A stretch of DNA of 64,000 bases from Rhodoferax lithotrophicus (GTDB taxonomy: Bacteria; Pseudomonadota; Gammaproteobacteria; Burkholderiales; Burkholderiaceae_C), in assembly GCF_019973615.1 (NCBI RefSeq), contig NZ_AP024238.1, positions 3,493,989 to 3,557,988 on the forward strand. The letters are read 5' to 3'. Positions 29,643 through 40,043 of this stretch are shown in pieces (the stretch's first letter is position 1; every line of letters begins with the position of its first letter). Under the pieces are notes generated by a model, which saw nothing but the letters and a program-made list of their open reading frames with translations, did not search any database and had not been told where the DNA came from. Both the position numbers and the translations under genes were made by a program.

Positions 29643-29969
29643 ATGAGCGACACCCAACAACGCATTGACGATCTGGTCAAACAAAACGACATTTTGCTTT
29701 TCATGAAAGGTAGCGCCAGCTTCCCTCAGTGCGGCTTCTCTGGCCGTGCCATTCAAATTCTGAAGGCCTGTGGTGTTGACCCCAAGGCGATCAAGACGGT
29801 GAATGTGCTGGAAGACGACGGCATTCGCGCTGGCATCAAGGACTACAGCAACTGGCCCACCATCCCCCAGCTCTATCTGAAGGGTGAGTTCATTGGTGGC
29901 TCGGACATCATGATGGAAATGTACGAGAGTGGTGAACTGCAAAACATATTAGGCACCAGCGCAGCCTGA
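29643..29969 (+). CDS. grxD: monothiol glutaredoxin (Grx4 type)
   Basis: A 108-aa monothiol glutaredoxin with the CGFS active site (PQCGFS), the WPTIPQLYLKGEFIGG glutathione-binding segment, and SD near the end. It binds a bridging [2Fe-2S] cluster with BolA-type partners and delivers Fe-S clusters. The ATG at 29643 has AGGAA upstream and matches family length; the ORF extends 25 codons further without support. Confidence 0.95.
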   Translation: MSDTQQRIDDLVKQNDILLFMKGSASFPQCGFSGRAIQILKACGVDPKAIKTVNVLEDDGIRAGIKDYSNWPTIPQLYLKGEFIGGSDIMMEMYESGELQNILGTSAA

Positions 29970-29997
29970 TCGGCACCCCATATTCCATGATAACTTT

Positions 29998-30032
29998 CAT
30001 CATGCAAGTGGGCAGGAACCCGATGCATGATG
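29998..30032. repeat. inverted repeat between convergent grxD and DUF3857 genes
   Basis: CATCATGC (29998-30005) and GCATGATG (30025-30032) are perfect 8-bp arms with a 19-nt spacer. It lies between two convergent genes, so it may help terminate either transcript, but no T-run follows. Confidence 0.3.
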
Positions 30033-30089
30033 CCTCCATTATTCGTTAATCACACCCAGTTCAAGCGCCCACTTTTATGCTGCGTCGCA

Positions 30090-32081
30090 TTAGTCAAGCG
30101 ACTTTGTAGACTGACTGAAGGTGTAGCCCAACATATCACGTGCCTTCCTGGTGTTCGCCAGGTAACTTGACATGTTCTTCGCCTCAATGGCATCTGACTT
30201 GGAGCGATAAGTATCGACCATCGTGAGGCGACCAGGCACAAACGATGCCGAGCTTTCAAAGTCGAACACAGGGTCATTAACTTTGGATGTCCCACCCTTG
30301 AATTTCCATTTTTCAGGCAAAAGCACATAGGTGGTCTGGCGCACGTCGACAGGATGAAACAGCCCCATCGGTTCGCTACGCACGGTGTTTTGCGGCGCAC
30401 GCAAGAAATCATTGACATCTGGAATGGCGGCATAAGCCTCCATCCGGTCATCTTTAGTGCTTTTCCACAAATCTGATACCTCGTAATACTCAGTCAACGT
30501 TATCTGATTGTTCGCTTTGTTGTCAGACATCTCATACGGGCGCACCACCGCAATACCAGGGTAGTACCTGGCAAAGTAATTGACCAATTTTTTTTGTAAA
30601 TCCTCGGGCGACTCTTTTGCCAAGGTTGCGCGCATCCGCTCCGCACTGACACCCTCCAATAAAGTGGTCACCGTCAGTGACACCGGTTTCAGCCAACCGC
30701 CGCGACTGTCCAATACTGTCAGCACTTTGCGCGTGTACATCATGGCCTGACCCAGCCTCATTTCCGACAACTCAGTCTGCCCCGGCTCCAACACCAAGGA
30801 ATATCCAAAGTTTGCCTGCGAAATATCACCAAGCCGCCCCATCTGCGGTTGCAAAGTGGGATCGAGCCAATAGCTTTCACCCCCCAGTTTGACGCGTACG
30901 ATCACGTGATCGAAAGCACCAGGTGAAGCTTGCCAACCGAAAATGCCCTTTTTCGCTCTACTGTTCACCAATGCTGCACTGGCATCGACTTCCAACGCTT
31001 TGAGTAGCGTTAGAGTGAGCAGCGTTTTATCTTTACAGTCACCAAAACGCCTGGACAAGACGACATCCGGCGGGGTCGGAGCGTGCGAACCTGGCCCAAC
31101 TTCCACCCCCAGGTAACGCACGGTCTTTTGCACATAGCGCAAGGCTTCTACCACGCGATCTTCCGAACTGGCGAACTGCAGTTTGATGCGATCAACCTCC
31201 GCTGCCAACTCACTACTCAAACGTGAAGGTGTCTTGTAAAGAGGAATTCCCCACTGGACAACCGCTCCCCAATCACTGAAATCGCTCCACTGCACACTGG
31301 GATACGGGTCGTACCAAGCGGGTGCATCGTCCCTTGATCGCAGGGCCGAAACATCTTTCAAATCCCAGGCGTACTCTTGCATGCCCGCCACGGTGTGAAC
31401 TTCTGCAGCTTGCTGGGTATTCACGAGTTTGAAGGCTATCTTGCGATCAGGTTCTGCGAGCAAACGGGCATACACATGCTGAACCGGAGTTCCCCATTGA
31501 AAGTCAAACTGGCTGTAGTGGCGACCACCGAACACAGGATTGCTGCCACGCAGGGTATAGGCATACTCAACCACATCGCCCACGCGCACATCATCTAAAA
31601 ACAAGTTGGCAGTTTTGGAGCCATTAAAAACCAATTGCTCCAAAGACGTTTCACGCTGCAGTACCTTGATGGCAGCAGGAAGCAACTTGGGAATGAGTTG
31701 ATCCCCCCGGCGAATACTTACCGTGTGCAGCAGCAACGTCTGGTACGAGGGGTCGAAACGAATCTCGATGTTGGACGAGTTCTCCAAACCGCTTTCGTTC
31801 TGAATTTTGAAAACCATATGGTGATAAGACAGCTTGCTATCACCTTTCACCAAAACCTGGCGATCCACCAGCAAATAGGACACACCTCCATTTTGCTTTT
31901 CAGCGGGTAGTGCAGCCGCAAGATCCGGAACAACCGAGGTCACCCAGATAGGAGGTTTTTCGATTTTGTATTCAAGAGGTGCGGCAGCATACACAACACA
32001 TCCACACAAACAGACTCCAACAGCCAGGATGCCGGAGCGAACCCAGTGCATTATTTTCAGCATTAACATTCCAATATCCAT
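30090..32081 (-). CDS. DUF3857 and transglutaminase-like exported protein
   Basis: A 663-aa protein beginning with a hydrophobic export signal (about 12-32). A DUF3857 beta-domain (about 60-240) is followed by a transglutaminase-like core with an apparent Cys349-His392-Asp407 triad (RFGDCKDK, FDHV, WLDP). The C-terminal third is beta-rich. Enzymes of this type may act as proteases or amidases in the envelope; the substrate is unknown. It starts directly after the Sel1 gene stop, so the two are probably co-transcribed. Several Met codons (residues 1, 5, 7) could be the start. Confidence 0.85.
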   Translation of the reverse strand: MDIGMLMLKIMHWVRSGILAVGVCLCGCVVYAAAPLEYKIEKPPIWVTSVVPDLAAALPAEKQNGGVSYLLVDRQVLVKGDSKLSYHHMVFKIQNESGLENSSNIEIRFDPSYQTLLLHTVSIRRGDQLIPKLLPAAIKVLQRETSLEQLVFNGSKTANLFLDDVRVGDVVEYAYTLRGSNPVFGGRHYSQFDFQWGTPVQHVYARLLAEPDRKIAFKLVNTQQAAEVHTVAGMQEYAWDLKDVSALRSRDDAPAWYDPYPSVQWSDFSDWGAVVQWGIPLYKTPSRLSSELAAEVDRIKLQFASSEDRVVEALRYVQKTVRYLGVEVGPGSHAPTPPDVVLSRRFGDCKDKTLLTLTLLKALEVDASAALVNSRAKKGIFGWQASPGAFDHVIVRVKLGGESYWLDPTLQPQMGRLGDISQANFGYSLVLEPGQTELSEMRLGQAMMYTRKVLTVLDSRGGWLKPVSLTVTTLLEGVSAERMRATLAKESPEDLQKKLVNYFARYYPGIAVVRPYEMSDNKANNQITLTEYYEVSDLWKSTKDDRMEAYAAIPDVNDFLRAPQNTVRSEPMGLFHPVDVRQTTYVLLPEKWKFKGGTSKVNDPVFDFESSASFVPGRLTMVDTYRSKSDAIEAKNMSSYLANTRKARDMLGYTFSQSTKSLD

Positions 32082-33755
32082 TTATTGCGCCGTGGCGCGA
32101 TCCAGTGCCGCCGAGAAATGGCTTGGCATAGACATTTCGCGGATCAATTTCCTGGCATGGAGAATTTGATCTTGACTCATCTCACCCTCCACTTCCGGGT
32201 GGTAGCTTTCCAACAAGCTATCGAGCTCATCTGAACGCCATGCGGTCACAAAGTTCAAGGCATATGCCGCGACCGCACTTTTAGGGACAATTTCACCCTT
32301 CTGATACAGCGTAGCCAAATGCACTTTGGCAGACATATCTGTTTGTTCTGCTGCCACTCGCAAATAGTAAATACCAAGCACAGGATTAAAAGGAATCCCT
32401 CTTTTTGCCAGATAGGCATTGCCCAATGCTGAAAGACCTTTCGCCAAGCCTGTATCTGCTGCTCGCTGGTACTTACAAAGTGCCTCTTTCGGTTTTTTTT
32501 CTTCCAAATATTGTTCTGCCTGACGCAACAAAATCTCTGGCTCAAACTTCTCACCCTTTAAACGAAACTGCATCGAATCCGTTTCGTTCAATAAACTGTC
32601 TCCAATAAAGGCACAAGAATCAACTTGCCGACTGTCAAAAACCTGTTCCGATTTCTTGAGTCGAAAATAACGAGCAACCTCTAGGTCGACAGGTGTTCCA
32701 AGACCATATTCATAAGATTGGGCCAGTGAAACATAGGCCTCTGCCATGTCCTGTTCCGATGCTTGCCGGAACCACTGGATGCCCTCCTGCTCATCCCGAG
32801 CCACACCAACCCCGCCAACATACATCCACCCAACTCGAAGTTGCGCCATTGGTTTTTTTTGATCAGCAAGCTTTTTCCACCATTGGAATGCCATGGCCTT
32901 ATCTTGCTGTACAGCAAGACCAAACTCATACGCCTTTGCCACGGTTTCCAAGGCCTGTGAATACCCTTGCTCAGCCGCTAGAAGATACCATTTGAAAGCC
33001 TCCACGTGATCTTGAACAACCCCGCTCCCCGTGTCATATCCGACACCAAGACTGCATTGTGCTGCTGCATGCTTTTGCTCAGCCGCAGCTCGCCACCATT
33101 TCATCGCTGTGCTGTGATTTATCTCTAAGCCCAACCCATTGAAGTAAAGCTGCCCCAACTGAAACTGAGCCTCCGCATTTCCTTGCGCTGCTCCCAGGTT
33201 TAGCCAGGGAAGAGCCTCACGGTATTTTCTTTCTCTGGAATACAGCATCCCCAACTCGACCTGCGCTTGGGCATAGCCCTGCGCTGCAGATTTCAAAAGC
33301 CAACGTTCTGCTTCCGCCATGTTTTTAACAACGAGTTCACCCCCCCAATACGCCGCACCTAAGACATCCTGCGCTTCAGCTATTCCAGCCTTTGCACCAA
33401 ATGTCAGCCATTCAACCGCCCTCTCTTGATCGGGTGCATCCCCGAATGCTCCTGCATAAAAACCCACGAGTACACGAATCGCGTTTATCTGGCCATTCAA
33501 AGCGGCAGACTTCCATATATTGAGGCCCTTTTCAACATTCTTGGGCACGCCAATTCCACAAAAATGAAACAGCCCTAGCACTACATCAATTTCTTTAGCC
33601 TGTAGCGTCGTTGAAATTTGGTCAATTTGGTTCTGTGTGAACAGTTGCCCAGGCTGTAAACCTGTGTCTTTCTCAAGATCTAGGCATGAAACTATCGGCC
33701 CGGCATGAGCCCAAGCGACACAACTCAACAATGCCGCCAACAGCAACTTCTTCAT
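32082..33755 (-). CDS. exported Sel1-like repeat (TPR-like) protein
   Basis: A 557-aa protein with a signal peptide (MKKLLLAALLSCVAWAHA) and at least seven Sel1-like repeats of about 36 residues with the pattern A-x-W-x4-A-x-Q-G-x3-A-Q-x2-L-G-x2-Y. These form a helical solenoid for protein binding in the periplasm. The ATG at 33755 has AAGG upstream; one six codons earlier does not. It is paired with the DUF3857/transglutaminase protein, possibly as its scaffold. Base composition is more A/T-rich than in the neighbouring genes. Confidence 0.85.
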   Translation of the reverse strand: MKKLLLAALLSCVAWAHAGPIVSCLDLEKDTGLQPGQLFTQNQIDQISTTLQAKEIDVVLGLFHFCGIGVPKNVEKGLNIWKSAALNGQINAIRVLVGFYAGAFGDAPDQERAVEWLTFGAKAGIAEAQDVLGAAYWGGELVVKNMAEAERWLLKSAAQGYAQAQVELGMLYSRERKYREALPWLNLGAAQGNAEAQFQLGQLYFNGLGLEINHSTAMKWWRAAAEQKHAAAQCSLGVGYDTGSGVVQDHVEAFKWYLLAAEQGYSQALETVAKAYEFGLAVQQDKAMAFQWWKKLADQKKPMAQLRVGWMYVGGVGVARDEQEGIQWFRQASEQDMAEAYVSLAQSYEYGLGTPVDLEVARYFRLKKSEQVFDSRQVDSCAFIGDSLLNETDSMQFRLKGEKFEPEILLRQAEQYLEEKKPKEALCKYQRAADTGLAKGLSALGNAYLAKRGIPFNPVLGIYYLRVAAEQTDMSAKVHLATLYQKGEIVPKSAVAAYALNFVTAWRSDELDSLLESYHPEVEGEMSQDQILHARKLIREMSMPSHFSAALDRATAQ

Positions 33756-33838
33756 ATCTGCCCTTCTTTTCACATCCCGAAGATTCTAGAAGGCAGGCCG
33801 TCTAAAATTGCGGGCTGTCTCTAGGAAAGCCGACTCAC

Positions 33839-35989
33839 ATGACCCGCCAACTCTTCGTCACCACCGCCCTGCCCTACGCCAACGGCAACTTCCACATCGG
33901 CCACATCATGGAATACATCCAGGCCGACATCTGGGTGCGTTACCAAAGAATGATGGGCAACACGGTGGACTTTTGCGGGGCCGACGACACCCACGGCGCG
34001 CCGATCATGATTGCGGCTGAAAAAGCCGGCATCACCCCCCAGCAATTCGTCGCCAACATTGCCGCCGGGCGCAAGCAGTACCTGGACGGTTTTCACATCA
34101 GCTTTGACAACTGGCACAGTACCGACGCGCCTGAGAACCACGAACTGGCCCAGGCCATCTACCGTGGCCTGCGCGACAACGAGGACGGCTCGCTGATCGA
34201 AACCCGCACCATTGAGCAGTTTTTCGACCCCGAGAAAAACATGTTCCTGCCAGACCGCTACATCAAGGGCGAATGCCCCAAGTGCCATGCCCAGGACCAA
34301 TACGGCGACAACTGCGAGGTCTGCGGCGCGGTCTACGCGCCCACCGACTTGATCAAGCCCTTCTCAGCACTCTCCGGTGCCACACCGATCCTCAAAAACT
34401 CCGAACACTTCTTCTTCAAGCTGTCTGACCCGCGCTGCGTCGCCTTCCTAGAACACTGGACACAAGACGGCAAGCTGCAACCCGAAGTGGCCAACAAGAT
34501 CAAGGAATGGTTCAGCGTGCGCACCAACCCGGACGGCACCACCAGCGAAGGCCTGGGTGACTGGGACATCAGCCGTGATGCGCCTTACTTCGGCATTGAA
34601 ATCCCCGACGCACCGGGCAAGTATTTTTACGTCTGGCTGGACGCGCCGATTGGCTACCTGGCCTCGCTGAAAAACCTGTGCAGCCAGCGTGATGTGGACT
34701 ACGAGGCCTATATGGCCAACCCGGCGCTGGAGCAGTACCATTTCATCGGCAAAGACATCGTCACCTTCCACACCCTGTTCTGGCCCGCCACGCTGCATTT
34801 CAGCGGCCGCAAAACGCCCAACAACGTGTTTGTGCACGGCTTCCTGACGGTGAACAATGGCGAGAAGATGAGCAAGAGCCGTGGCACCGGCCTGGATCCG
34901 CTCAAATACCTCAAGCTGGGCATGAACCCCGAGTGGCTGCGCTACTACCTGGCCGCCAAACTCAGCGCCCGCAACGAAGACATCGACTTCAACGCCGACG
35001 ACTTCATGGCCCGCGTGAACAGCGATTTGATTGGCAAGTTTGTCAACATTGCCAGCCGTGCCGCCGGCTTTCTGACCAAGCGCTTTGACGGCAAGCTGGG
35101 CGCAGTGTCCGAAGACGGGGCCGCCCTGCTGCACCAGTTGCGCACGGAGCACACCCCCATCGCGCAACTGTATGAAGCCCGCGAATACGCCAAGGCCCTG
35201 AAGGAAACCATGCTGCTGGCCGACCGCGTGAACGCCTACGTGGATGCCAACAAACCCTGGGACCTGGCCAAAAAACCGGATCAGGACGCACGCTTACAAG
35301 ACGTGTGCACCGTGTGCATCAAGGCCTTCCGCATCCTCACCTGCTACCTGAAACCGGTGCTGCCCGCGATGGCCGCTGAGGTAGAAAAATTCCTCAACAT
35401 CGCCCCCTTGAGCTTTGCCAACATCACCGAGCCGCTGCCCACCGGCCACACCATCGGTAACTACCAGCACCTGATGCAGCGCGTGGATGTGAAGCAACTT
35501 GATGCCTTGTTTGAGCCTCCAGTACAAGTGGAACAAGCGCAAGCAGCTACAGAAAAAGTAGCATCCAAAAAAGCCGCCGCGCCAGCCACCCCCGTCGACC
35601 CGACCGCCCCGGGCGGCGAAGCGATTGCGCCGACCATTGGCATTGACGACTTTGCCAAGATCGACCTGCGCATCGCCAAAATCCTGGCCTGCCAAGCGGT
35701 GACCGGTTCCACCAAGCTGCTGCAACTGACACTGGATGTGGGTGAGTTGGACGAGGCTGGCCAGCCCAAAACCCGCAATGTGTTCAGCGGCATTGCCAGC
35801 ATGTACCAGCCCGAACAACTGGTGGGCAAACTCACCGTGCTGGTGGCTAACCTGGCCCCGCGCAAGATGAAGTTTGGCCTGAGTGAAGGCATGGTCCTGG
35901 CCGCCAGCCACGCCGACGACAACACCGACCCCGGCATCTACGTGCTGGAGCCGTTTGCCGGAGCCAAGCCGGGCATGCGGATTCACTGA
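33839..35989 (+). CDS. metG: methionyl-tRNA synthetase with C-terminal tRNA-binding domain
   Basis: A 716-aa class I synthetase. The HIGH motif is at 19-22, the zinc-binding knuckle CPKC...CEVCG near 145-165, KMSKS at 343-347, and an EMAP/Trbp111-like tRNA-binding domain at about 600-716. Residues 557-576, the linker between the anticodon-binding and tRNA-binding domains, are encoded by a dispersed repeat copy. Confidence 0.96.
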   Translation: MTRQLFVTTALPYANGNFHIGHIMEYIQADIWVRYQRMMGNTVDFCGADDTHGAPIMIAAEKAGITPQQFVANIAAGRKQYLDGFHISFDNWHSTDAPENHELAQAIYRGLRDNEDGSLIETRTIEQFFDPEKNMFLPDRYIKGECPKCHAQDQYGDNCEVCGAVYAPTDLIKPFSALSGATPILKNSEHFFFKLSDPRCVAFLEHWTQDGKLQPEVANKIKEWFSVRTNPDGTTSEGLGDWDISRDAPYFGIEIPDAPGKYFYVWLDAPIGYLASLKNLCSQRDVDYEAYMANPALEQYHFIGKDIVTFHTLFWPATLHFSGRKTPNNVFVHGFLTVNNGEKMSKSRGTGLDPLKYLKLGMNPEWLRYYLAAKLSARNEDIDFNADDFMARVNSDLIGKFVNIASRAAGFLTKRFDGKLGAVSEDGAALLHQLRTEHTPIAQLYEAREYAKALKETMLLADRVNAYVDANKPWDLAKKPDQDARLQDVCTVCIKAFRILTCYLKPVLPAMAAEVEKFLNIAPLSFANITEPLPTGHTIGNYQHLMQRVDVKQLDALFEPPVQVEQAQAATEKVASKKAAAPATPVDPTAPGGEAIAPTIGIDDFAKIDLRIAKILACQAVTGSTKLLQLTLDVGELDEAGQPKTRNVFSGIASMYQPEQLVGKLTVLVANLAPRKMKFGLSEGMVLAASHADDNTDPGIYVLEPFAGAKPGMRIH
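35507..35566 (-). repeat. dispersed palindromic repeat, copy g (inside metG)
   Basis: On the minus strand: TGTAGCTGCTTGCGCTTG, then a spacer, then TTGTACTGGAGGCTCAAA. It matches copy a closely and is translated as a Gln/Ala/Val-rich linker in MetG. Confidence 0.7.
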
Positions 35990-36058
35990 TGGGTGAGCTG
36001 AAATCCGTCTGACACTTGCTCGCGCAGTGCTGCCACGTTAAAAAATCACCCATGATTT

Positions 36059-36128
36059 ATCATCTTAAAGCGATTTCTTGACATTATCATTTTTGAGTAA
36101 TATGCTGACAATATTACTTAAAGATGAT
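36059..36128 (+). promoter_or_regulatory. hipBA promoter flanked by an inverted repeat
   Basis: A TTGACA -35 (36078-36083) and TATGCT -10 (36101-36106) are spaced by 17 bp. The promoter is bracketed by ATCATCTT (36059-36066) and AAGATGAT (36121-36128). HipB-type repressors autoregulate by binding paired operators around the promoter, so these arms are likely operator half-sites. Confidence 0.55.
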
Positions 36129-36136
36129 TTTTTGCC

Positions 36137-36427
36137 ATGGACTATCTCGTCGCCATTTCAGACCAGCTCGCTCCCCAACTACGCTCCCTGCGCAAAGTGC
36201 GCGGGCTCAACCAGGCTGATCTGGCCCACAAACTGGGGGTGACCCAGTCCCGCATCGCGGCGATTGAGCGCAACCCTGTGGCGGTCAGCGCCGGGCAACT
36301 TCTGGCGCTTCTGAAGGTTTTGGGTGTTGACCTGGTCTTGCGCGATACGCAGGCCCCGGCTGGCGACACCTCAGCAGCACCCGACATCCCCAACAGCTCC
36401 AGCACCGGCCCGCAAGGAGCGTGGTAA
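36137..36427 (+). CDS. hipB: HipB-like XRE-family antitoxin
   Basis: A 96-aa DNA-binding protein with a helix-turn-helix of XRE type at about 15-70 (LNQADLAHKLGVTQSRIAAI). It is placed directly before hipA and its stop overlaps the hipA ATG by one base, as in HipBA toxin-antitoxin modules. It should neutralise HipA and repress the operon through the flanking inverted repeat. Confidence 0.88.
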   Translation: MDYLVAISDQLAPQLRSLRKVRGLNQADLAHKLGVTQSRIAAIERNPVAVSAGQLLALLKVLGVDLVLRDTQAPAGDTSAAPDIPNSSSTGPQGAW

Positions 36428-37746
36428 TGGGCGCGCTAGCCATCTGGATGAACGGCGAACTGGTGGGTACCTGGAGTGTGGGGCGCACCGGTCATCACCG
36501 GCTGGACTATGCACCGTCCTGGCGAGCATCGGCGCGCAGCCGTCCGCTGTCCCTGTCGCTGCCCTTTACGGCAGACAACCGCCTGGAAGGTAACGTGGTT
36601 CGCAACTACTTTGACAACCTGCTGCCTGACAGTGATGGCATCCGCAAGCGCATCAGCGAGCGCTTCCGCACCAAAGGCACGGACGTGTTCTCGCTGCTGC
36701 AAGCGGTTGGCCGGGATTGCGTGGGTGCGGTGCAGTTGCTACCGCCCGGCGTGACCCCGGAGGGCTTTGACCAACTCAGGTATGAGGCGCTCACACCCGA
36801 ACAAATTGAAAAACATCTGGGTGCTTTGGGCTCCGAGCTTGGCGCGGGGGCGCAGGATGATGAAGAGGCCTGGCGCTTGTCCATTGCCGGTGCGCAGGAA
36901 AAAACGGCGCTGCTTCAAGTGAACGGCCAATGGTGTCGGCCTTTGGGGGCCACGCCCACCACCCACATCCTCAAGCCGCCCATCGGCATCACCACCGGGC
37001 GCAATCTGGATCTGCGGCTGTCCGTCGAAAACGAATGGCTTTGCAACCAAATTGTGCGAGAGCTGGGTTTGCCCGCGGCAGAGTGCCAGATGCAGGACTT
37101 TGGCGCACGGCGGGCGCTCGTAGTCCAACGCTTTGACAGAAGCTGGCATCCAGAGGGCTGGATTGCCCGCTTGCCCCAGGAAGACTTTTGCCAGGCCAAA
37201 GGTGTTGCCAGCGACCAGAAGTACGAACAAAAAGGCGGCCCCAGCATTGAGGACTGCCTGGAGGTGCTCAAAGGCGGCGAGGCGTTTCACGAAGACGGGC
37301 GAAACTTCTTGTGCGCTCAACTGCTGTTCTGGTTTCTGGCGGCCATCGACGGGCATGCCAAAAACTTCTCATTGTTTGTGCTGCCCGGTGGCCGCTACCG
37401 GATGACACCCTTGTACGACGTACTCTCCGCATGGCCGCTGATCGGTACTGGCCCACACGCCCTGCAGTACAAGAAAACCAAGTTGGCCATGGCCGTGCGT
37501 GGCAAGTCGGCGCACTACAAGTTATCGGAAATCCAGTACCGCCACTGGGAAGCGCTGGCCAAACGCAGCGGCGTGGACGGTGCCTGGGATGCCATGCTGA
37601 GCATGACGCGGCGTTTGGATGCGACGCTGACTGCCGTTGAGCAACGCTTGCCAGCCGACTTTCCCATGGAAATGGCGCACACTGTACTTCAGGGCGTGCG
37701 ACAGCACTTGGAACAGTTCAAGCGGCGCTGGCAACGAGATGACTGA
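36427..37746 (+). CDS. hipA: HipA-like serine/threonine kinase toxin
   Basis: A 439-aa HipA-family kinase. The SIAGAQEK nucleotide-binding loop begins at Ser152, and the catalytic Asp308 is in DGHAKNFS, followed by YDV of the metal-binding segment. In E. coli HipA phosphorylates glutamyl-tRNA synthetase and induces persistence; the target here is unknown. The ATG at 36427 has AAGGAG 7 nt upstream. Kinase residues look intact, so it should be active. It forms a module with HipB next to a putative defence pair. Confidence 0.92.
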   Translation: MGALAIWMNGELVGTWSVGRTGHHRLDYAPSWRASARSRPLSLSLPFTADNRLEGNVVRNYFDNLLPDSDGIRKRISERFRTKGTDVFSLLQAVGRDCVGAVQLLPPGVTPEGFDQLRYEALTPEQIEKHLGALGSELGAGAQDDEEAWRLSIAGAQEKTALLQVNGQWCRPLGATPTTHILKPPIGITTGRNLDLRLSVENEWLCNQIVRELGLPAAECQMQDFGARRALVVQRFDRSWHPEGWIARLPQEDFCQAKGVASDQKYEQKGGPSIEDCLEVLKGGEAFHEDGRNFLCAQLLFWFLAAIDGHAKNFSLFVLPGGRYRMTPLYDVLSAWPLIGTGPHALQYKKTKLAMAVRGKSAHYKLSEIQYRHWEALAKRSGVDGAWDAMLSMTRRLDATLTAVEQRLPADFPMEMAHTVLQGVRQHLEQFKRRWQRDD

Positions 37747-37802
37747 ACAAAAAGTCAAATTCGAGCCAGAGAACCCAGCCACGTGATCTGCAATGACCAA
37801 CT

Positions 37803-40043
37803 TCAGACATTGACTGGAATCGTAACTTTCGGCTGTATTGAAACAAGCACTGATGCAAAGCTTTGCAATATTTCGTTGTAGAGGTCTTGATGTTTGACCG
37901 CCTCCACCGTTACTACAAGTGCGTATTTGATCTTGCCGGCATCAACTGTTGCTGCGCCAGATTCTCGTGCGTTGTAGTGAATGTCAAATACGGGCGCGTT
38001 CAGCGTAGCGCCCTGGAACCCTTTTTCAGCGTGTAGCGTTGTCTCCCATTTTCCCCAGTCTGCACGGCGCTCTTCTTCGGTTGCGTAACTGCTCGTTTCA
38101 AAGAAGGATACCGAATCAGGCTGGGATTTGAGTTTTCCGGTGGTCTTATACTTGCGGATCTTTGCAAGATTCGGTCGAAAAGTGATTTCCAGCCCAGCTC
38201 TGGTATAGCACGAGGCTTCTTGAGGATCGACAGGGGATGCATAGCAAAAGGTTGCTTTGAGTCTGACGCGCCCGGTCAAACCTGATTTCGGAATGGGAAT
38301 TGATGCCCGAAGATATTTACCTGGTTTAAGCTCGCCTTGATAGACGACACGAGCCACGCCTGGAGGTGACGTAATGATGTCATAGAGGCTTTCCGGTACC
38401 TTACCCCATCCAACTTCGCTCTTGTCGATGCCGTTTTGATTGGCACTGTGCACAAGTAATGCCTTGATGGTCAGCGGCATAAGGTCTTGTCCCAATACAG
38501 CGCGAATACCCACCGCATTGCGCAGCAAAAGCGGCGCAGCAAAGCTAGTGCCTTCGAGCGGAACAAGTACAGGACTTTTGCCAGGGTGCAGCGCGTGAAA
38601 GTAGCGTGTTGCCGCATCACCCCCAAACGCCAGGACATCGGGCTTGACCACGCCCGGTCGTCGACCAGGACCAACTGCGCTGTACCTCGCTCTCTTCCAT
38701 GCAGAGCCCACGTCATTGGCACTGCCTACGGCTACTGCATTGACACAGTCCGAAGGTACTTGGATACGGTTGTACTTCAGCTCACTATCACCCTCACCGT
38801 TGTTGCCTGCTGCAACTGTCATGAACGTATTACCGTCGCAAAGTAGGTCATCAATGACAGATGTCCAAGAGTGAACATCTTCGTCCTCAATAGGCAGATC
38901 TGGGCCAAGGCTAAGGTTAATGAAGTCGTATTGACGAGACATTAATACCTCCTCGATGTGGCCAAGTGTCCTATACAGCTGTAGTGGATCTTCGGATTTA
39001 ACTTCATCATCCAACACGCGAACGTGATTGACCGAGGCATAGGGCCGTTGTGCCACACCACCTGGTGTCAATGGCCCAAACAAAAAAGCGGACGTGACCG
39101 CCAAACCATGTTCCAGGCCACCAGCATCGTCTTTAGCAGCTGGGTCACTGATTTTGTATGAGTTGAGCCACATGGGTGAGAGCACGTGATGCTTGGGTAG
39201 CCCACCATCGAGGATGGCAACGCGAGGTTCACTCGAAAGAGGCATCTCGGTTGGTAGCTGACAACTGACTGACATAGGGGAGTTGCGGCTAACCGGTCGA
39301 ATGCCGCGAAGTTGCGGCATTGGTCGCAACACGCGAACAAAAGAAAACTGAGCAAGACTCATCATCGACGCAGGTGTTCCTTCCACGGGGACAAACCACA
39401 GGCTGCCAGCCTGTAATGCCAGTCGTTCATGCACCTTGATGTCGAAGGTGTTGGCAAATTTGCGAAAAGCCGCCTGAATGAAAGAAGAGTCCTCATTACC
39501 GAGGAGGTGAACGGCAACTTCAAAAAATCGCTGTGATCGGGTTCCGAGACTTCTGAAACGACTCTCTGGCGTAAAGCTGTCAAATTTTTCAATTCGAACG
39601 ATCTCAGCAGTAGCAGACTCTCCCTCCGGGCTATTAAGTACCCAGTTGCCCAATTCTTGAAAACTATCCCTATTCCCTGCCACAAAAATCTCAGTTGTTG
39701 AAACTTCGCGCGGATCTCCCTTTCTCGTCCATTTTCTAGGTGTCACACTGACCGTTCGACTACCCACGGAACGCAGTGCGTTAGCTCGTAGGAAGCCAGT
39801 GGGAAAGTAAGACTTGGCAATGTACTCTGGATGCAGTGTGAGTCTTGCTACGGCCATATCTTGAGGACAGGCCCCACTAGGCAGTGAGGCAAATGCCTCG
39901 CTTGTGGCAAATGCCTGTGGTGCCAACGCCTGCCGAGCTTCAAAAAGCGTATAGGAATGCTTCTTTGGTTCTCCACCTTTTCGTCTCATGATGTCTTGGG
40001 TCAATAGCTCACCACGCCCGATAAGAAAGTTCATTTGTGCCAT
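37803..40043 (-). CDS. S8 subtilisin-like serine protease, IetS-like
   Basis: A 746-aa protein without a signal peptide, thus cytoplasmic. The catalytic triad is complete: Asp279 in ILDGG, His312 in LEHG and Ser500 in EGTSFAAP, with the oxyanion Asn in AAGNNG. The N-terminal 260 residues are an uncharacterised region and the C-terminal 200 residues form a beta-rich domain. The gene starts immediately after the AAA ATPase stop (TAAATG). The ATPase/subtilase pair matches the IetAS architecture, described first as a plasmid-destabilising pair and later as anti-phage. Composition is visibly more A/T-rich than the flanking genes. Confidence 0.85.
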   Translation of the reverse strand: MAQMNFLIGRGELLTQDIMRRKGGEPKKHSYTLFEARQALAPQAFATSEAFASLPSGACPQDMAVARLTLHPEYIAKSYFPTGFLRANALRSVGSRTVSVTPRKWTRKGDPREVSTTEIFVAGNRDSFQELGNWVLNSPEGESATAEIVRIEKFDSFTPESRFRSLGTRSQRFFEVAVHLLGNEDSSFIQAAFRKFANTFDIKVHERLALQAGSLWFVPVEGTPASMMSLAQFSFVRVLRPMPQLRGIRPVSRNSPMSVSCQLPTEMPLSSEPRVAILDGGLPKHHVLSPMWLNSYKISDPAAKDDAGGLEHGLAVTSAFLFGPLTPGGVAQRPYASVNHVRVLDDEVKSEDPLQLYRTLGHIEEVLMSRQYDFINLSLGPDLPIEDEDVHSWTSVIDDLLCDGNTFMTVAAGNNGEGDSELKYNRIQVPSDCVNAVAVGSANDVGSAWKRARYSAVGPGRRPGVVKPDVLAFGGDAATRYFHALHPGKSPVLVPLEGTSFAAPLLLRNAVGIRAVLGQDLMPLTIKALLVHSANQNGIDKSEVGWGKVPESLYDIITSPPGVARVVYQGELKPGKYLRASIPIPKSGLTGRVRLKATFCYASPVDPQEASCYTRAGLEITFRPNLAKIRKYKTTGKLKSQPDSVSFFETSSYATEEERRADWGKWETTLHAEKGFQGATLNAPVFDIHYNARESGAATVDAGKIKYALVVTVEAVKHQDLYNEILQSFASVLVSIQPKVTIPVNV

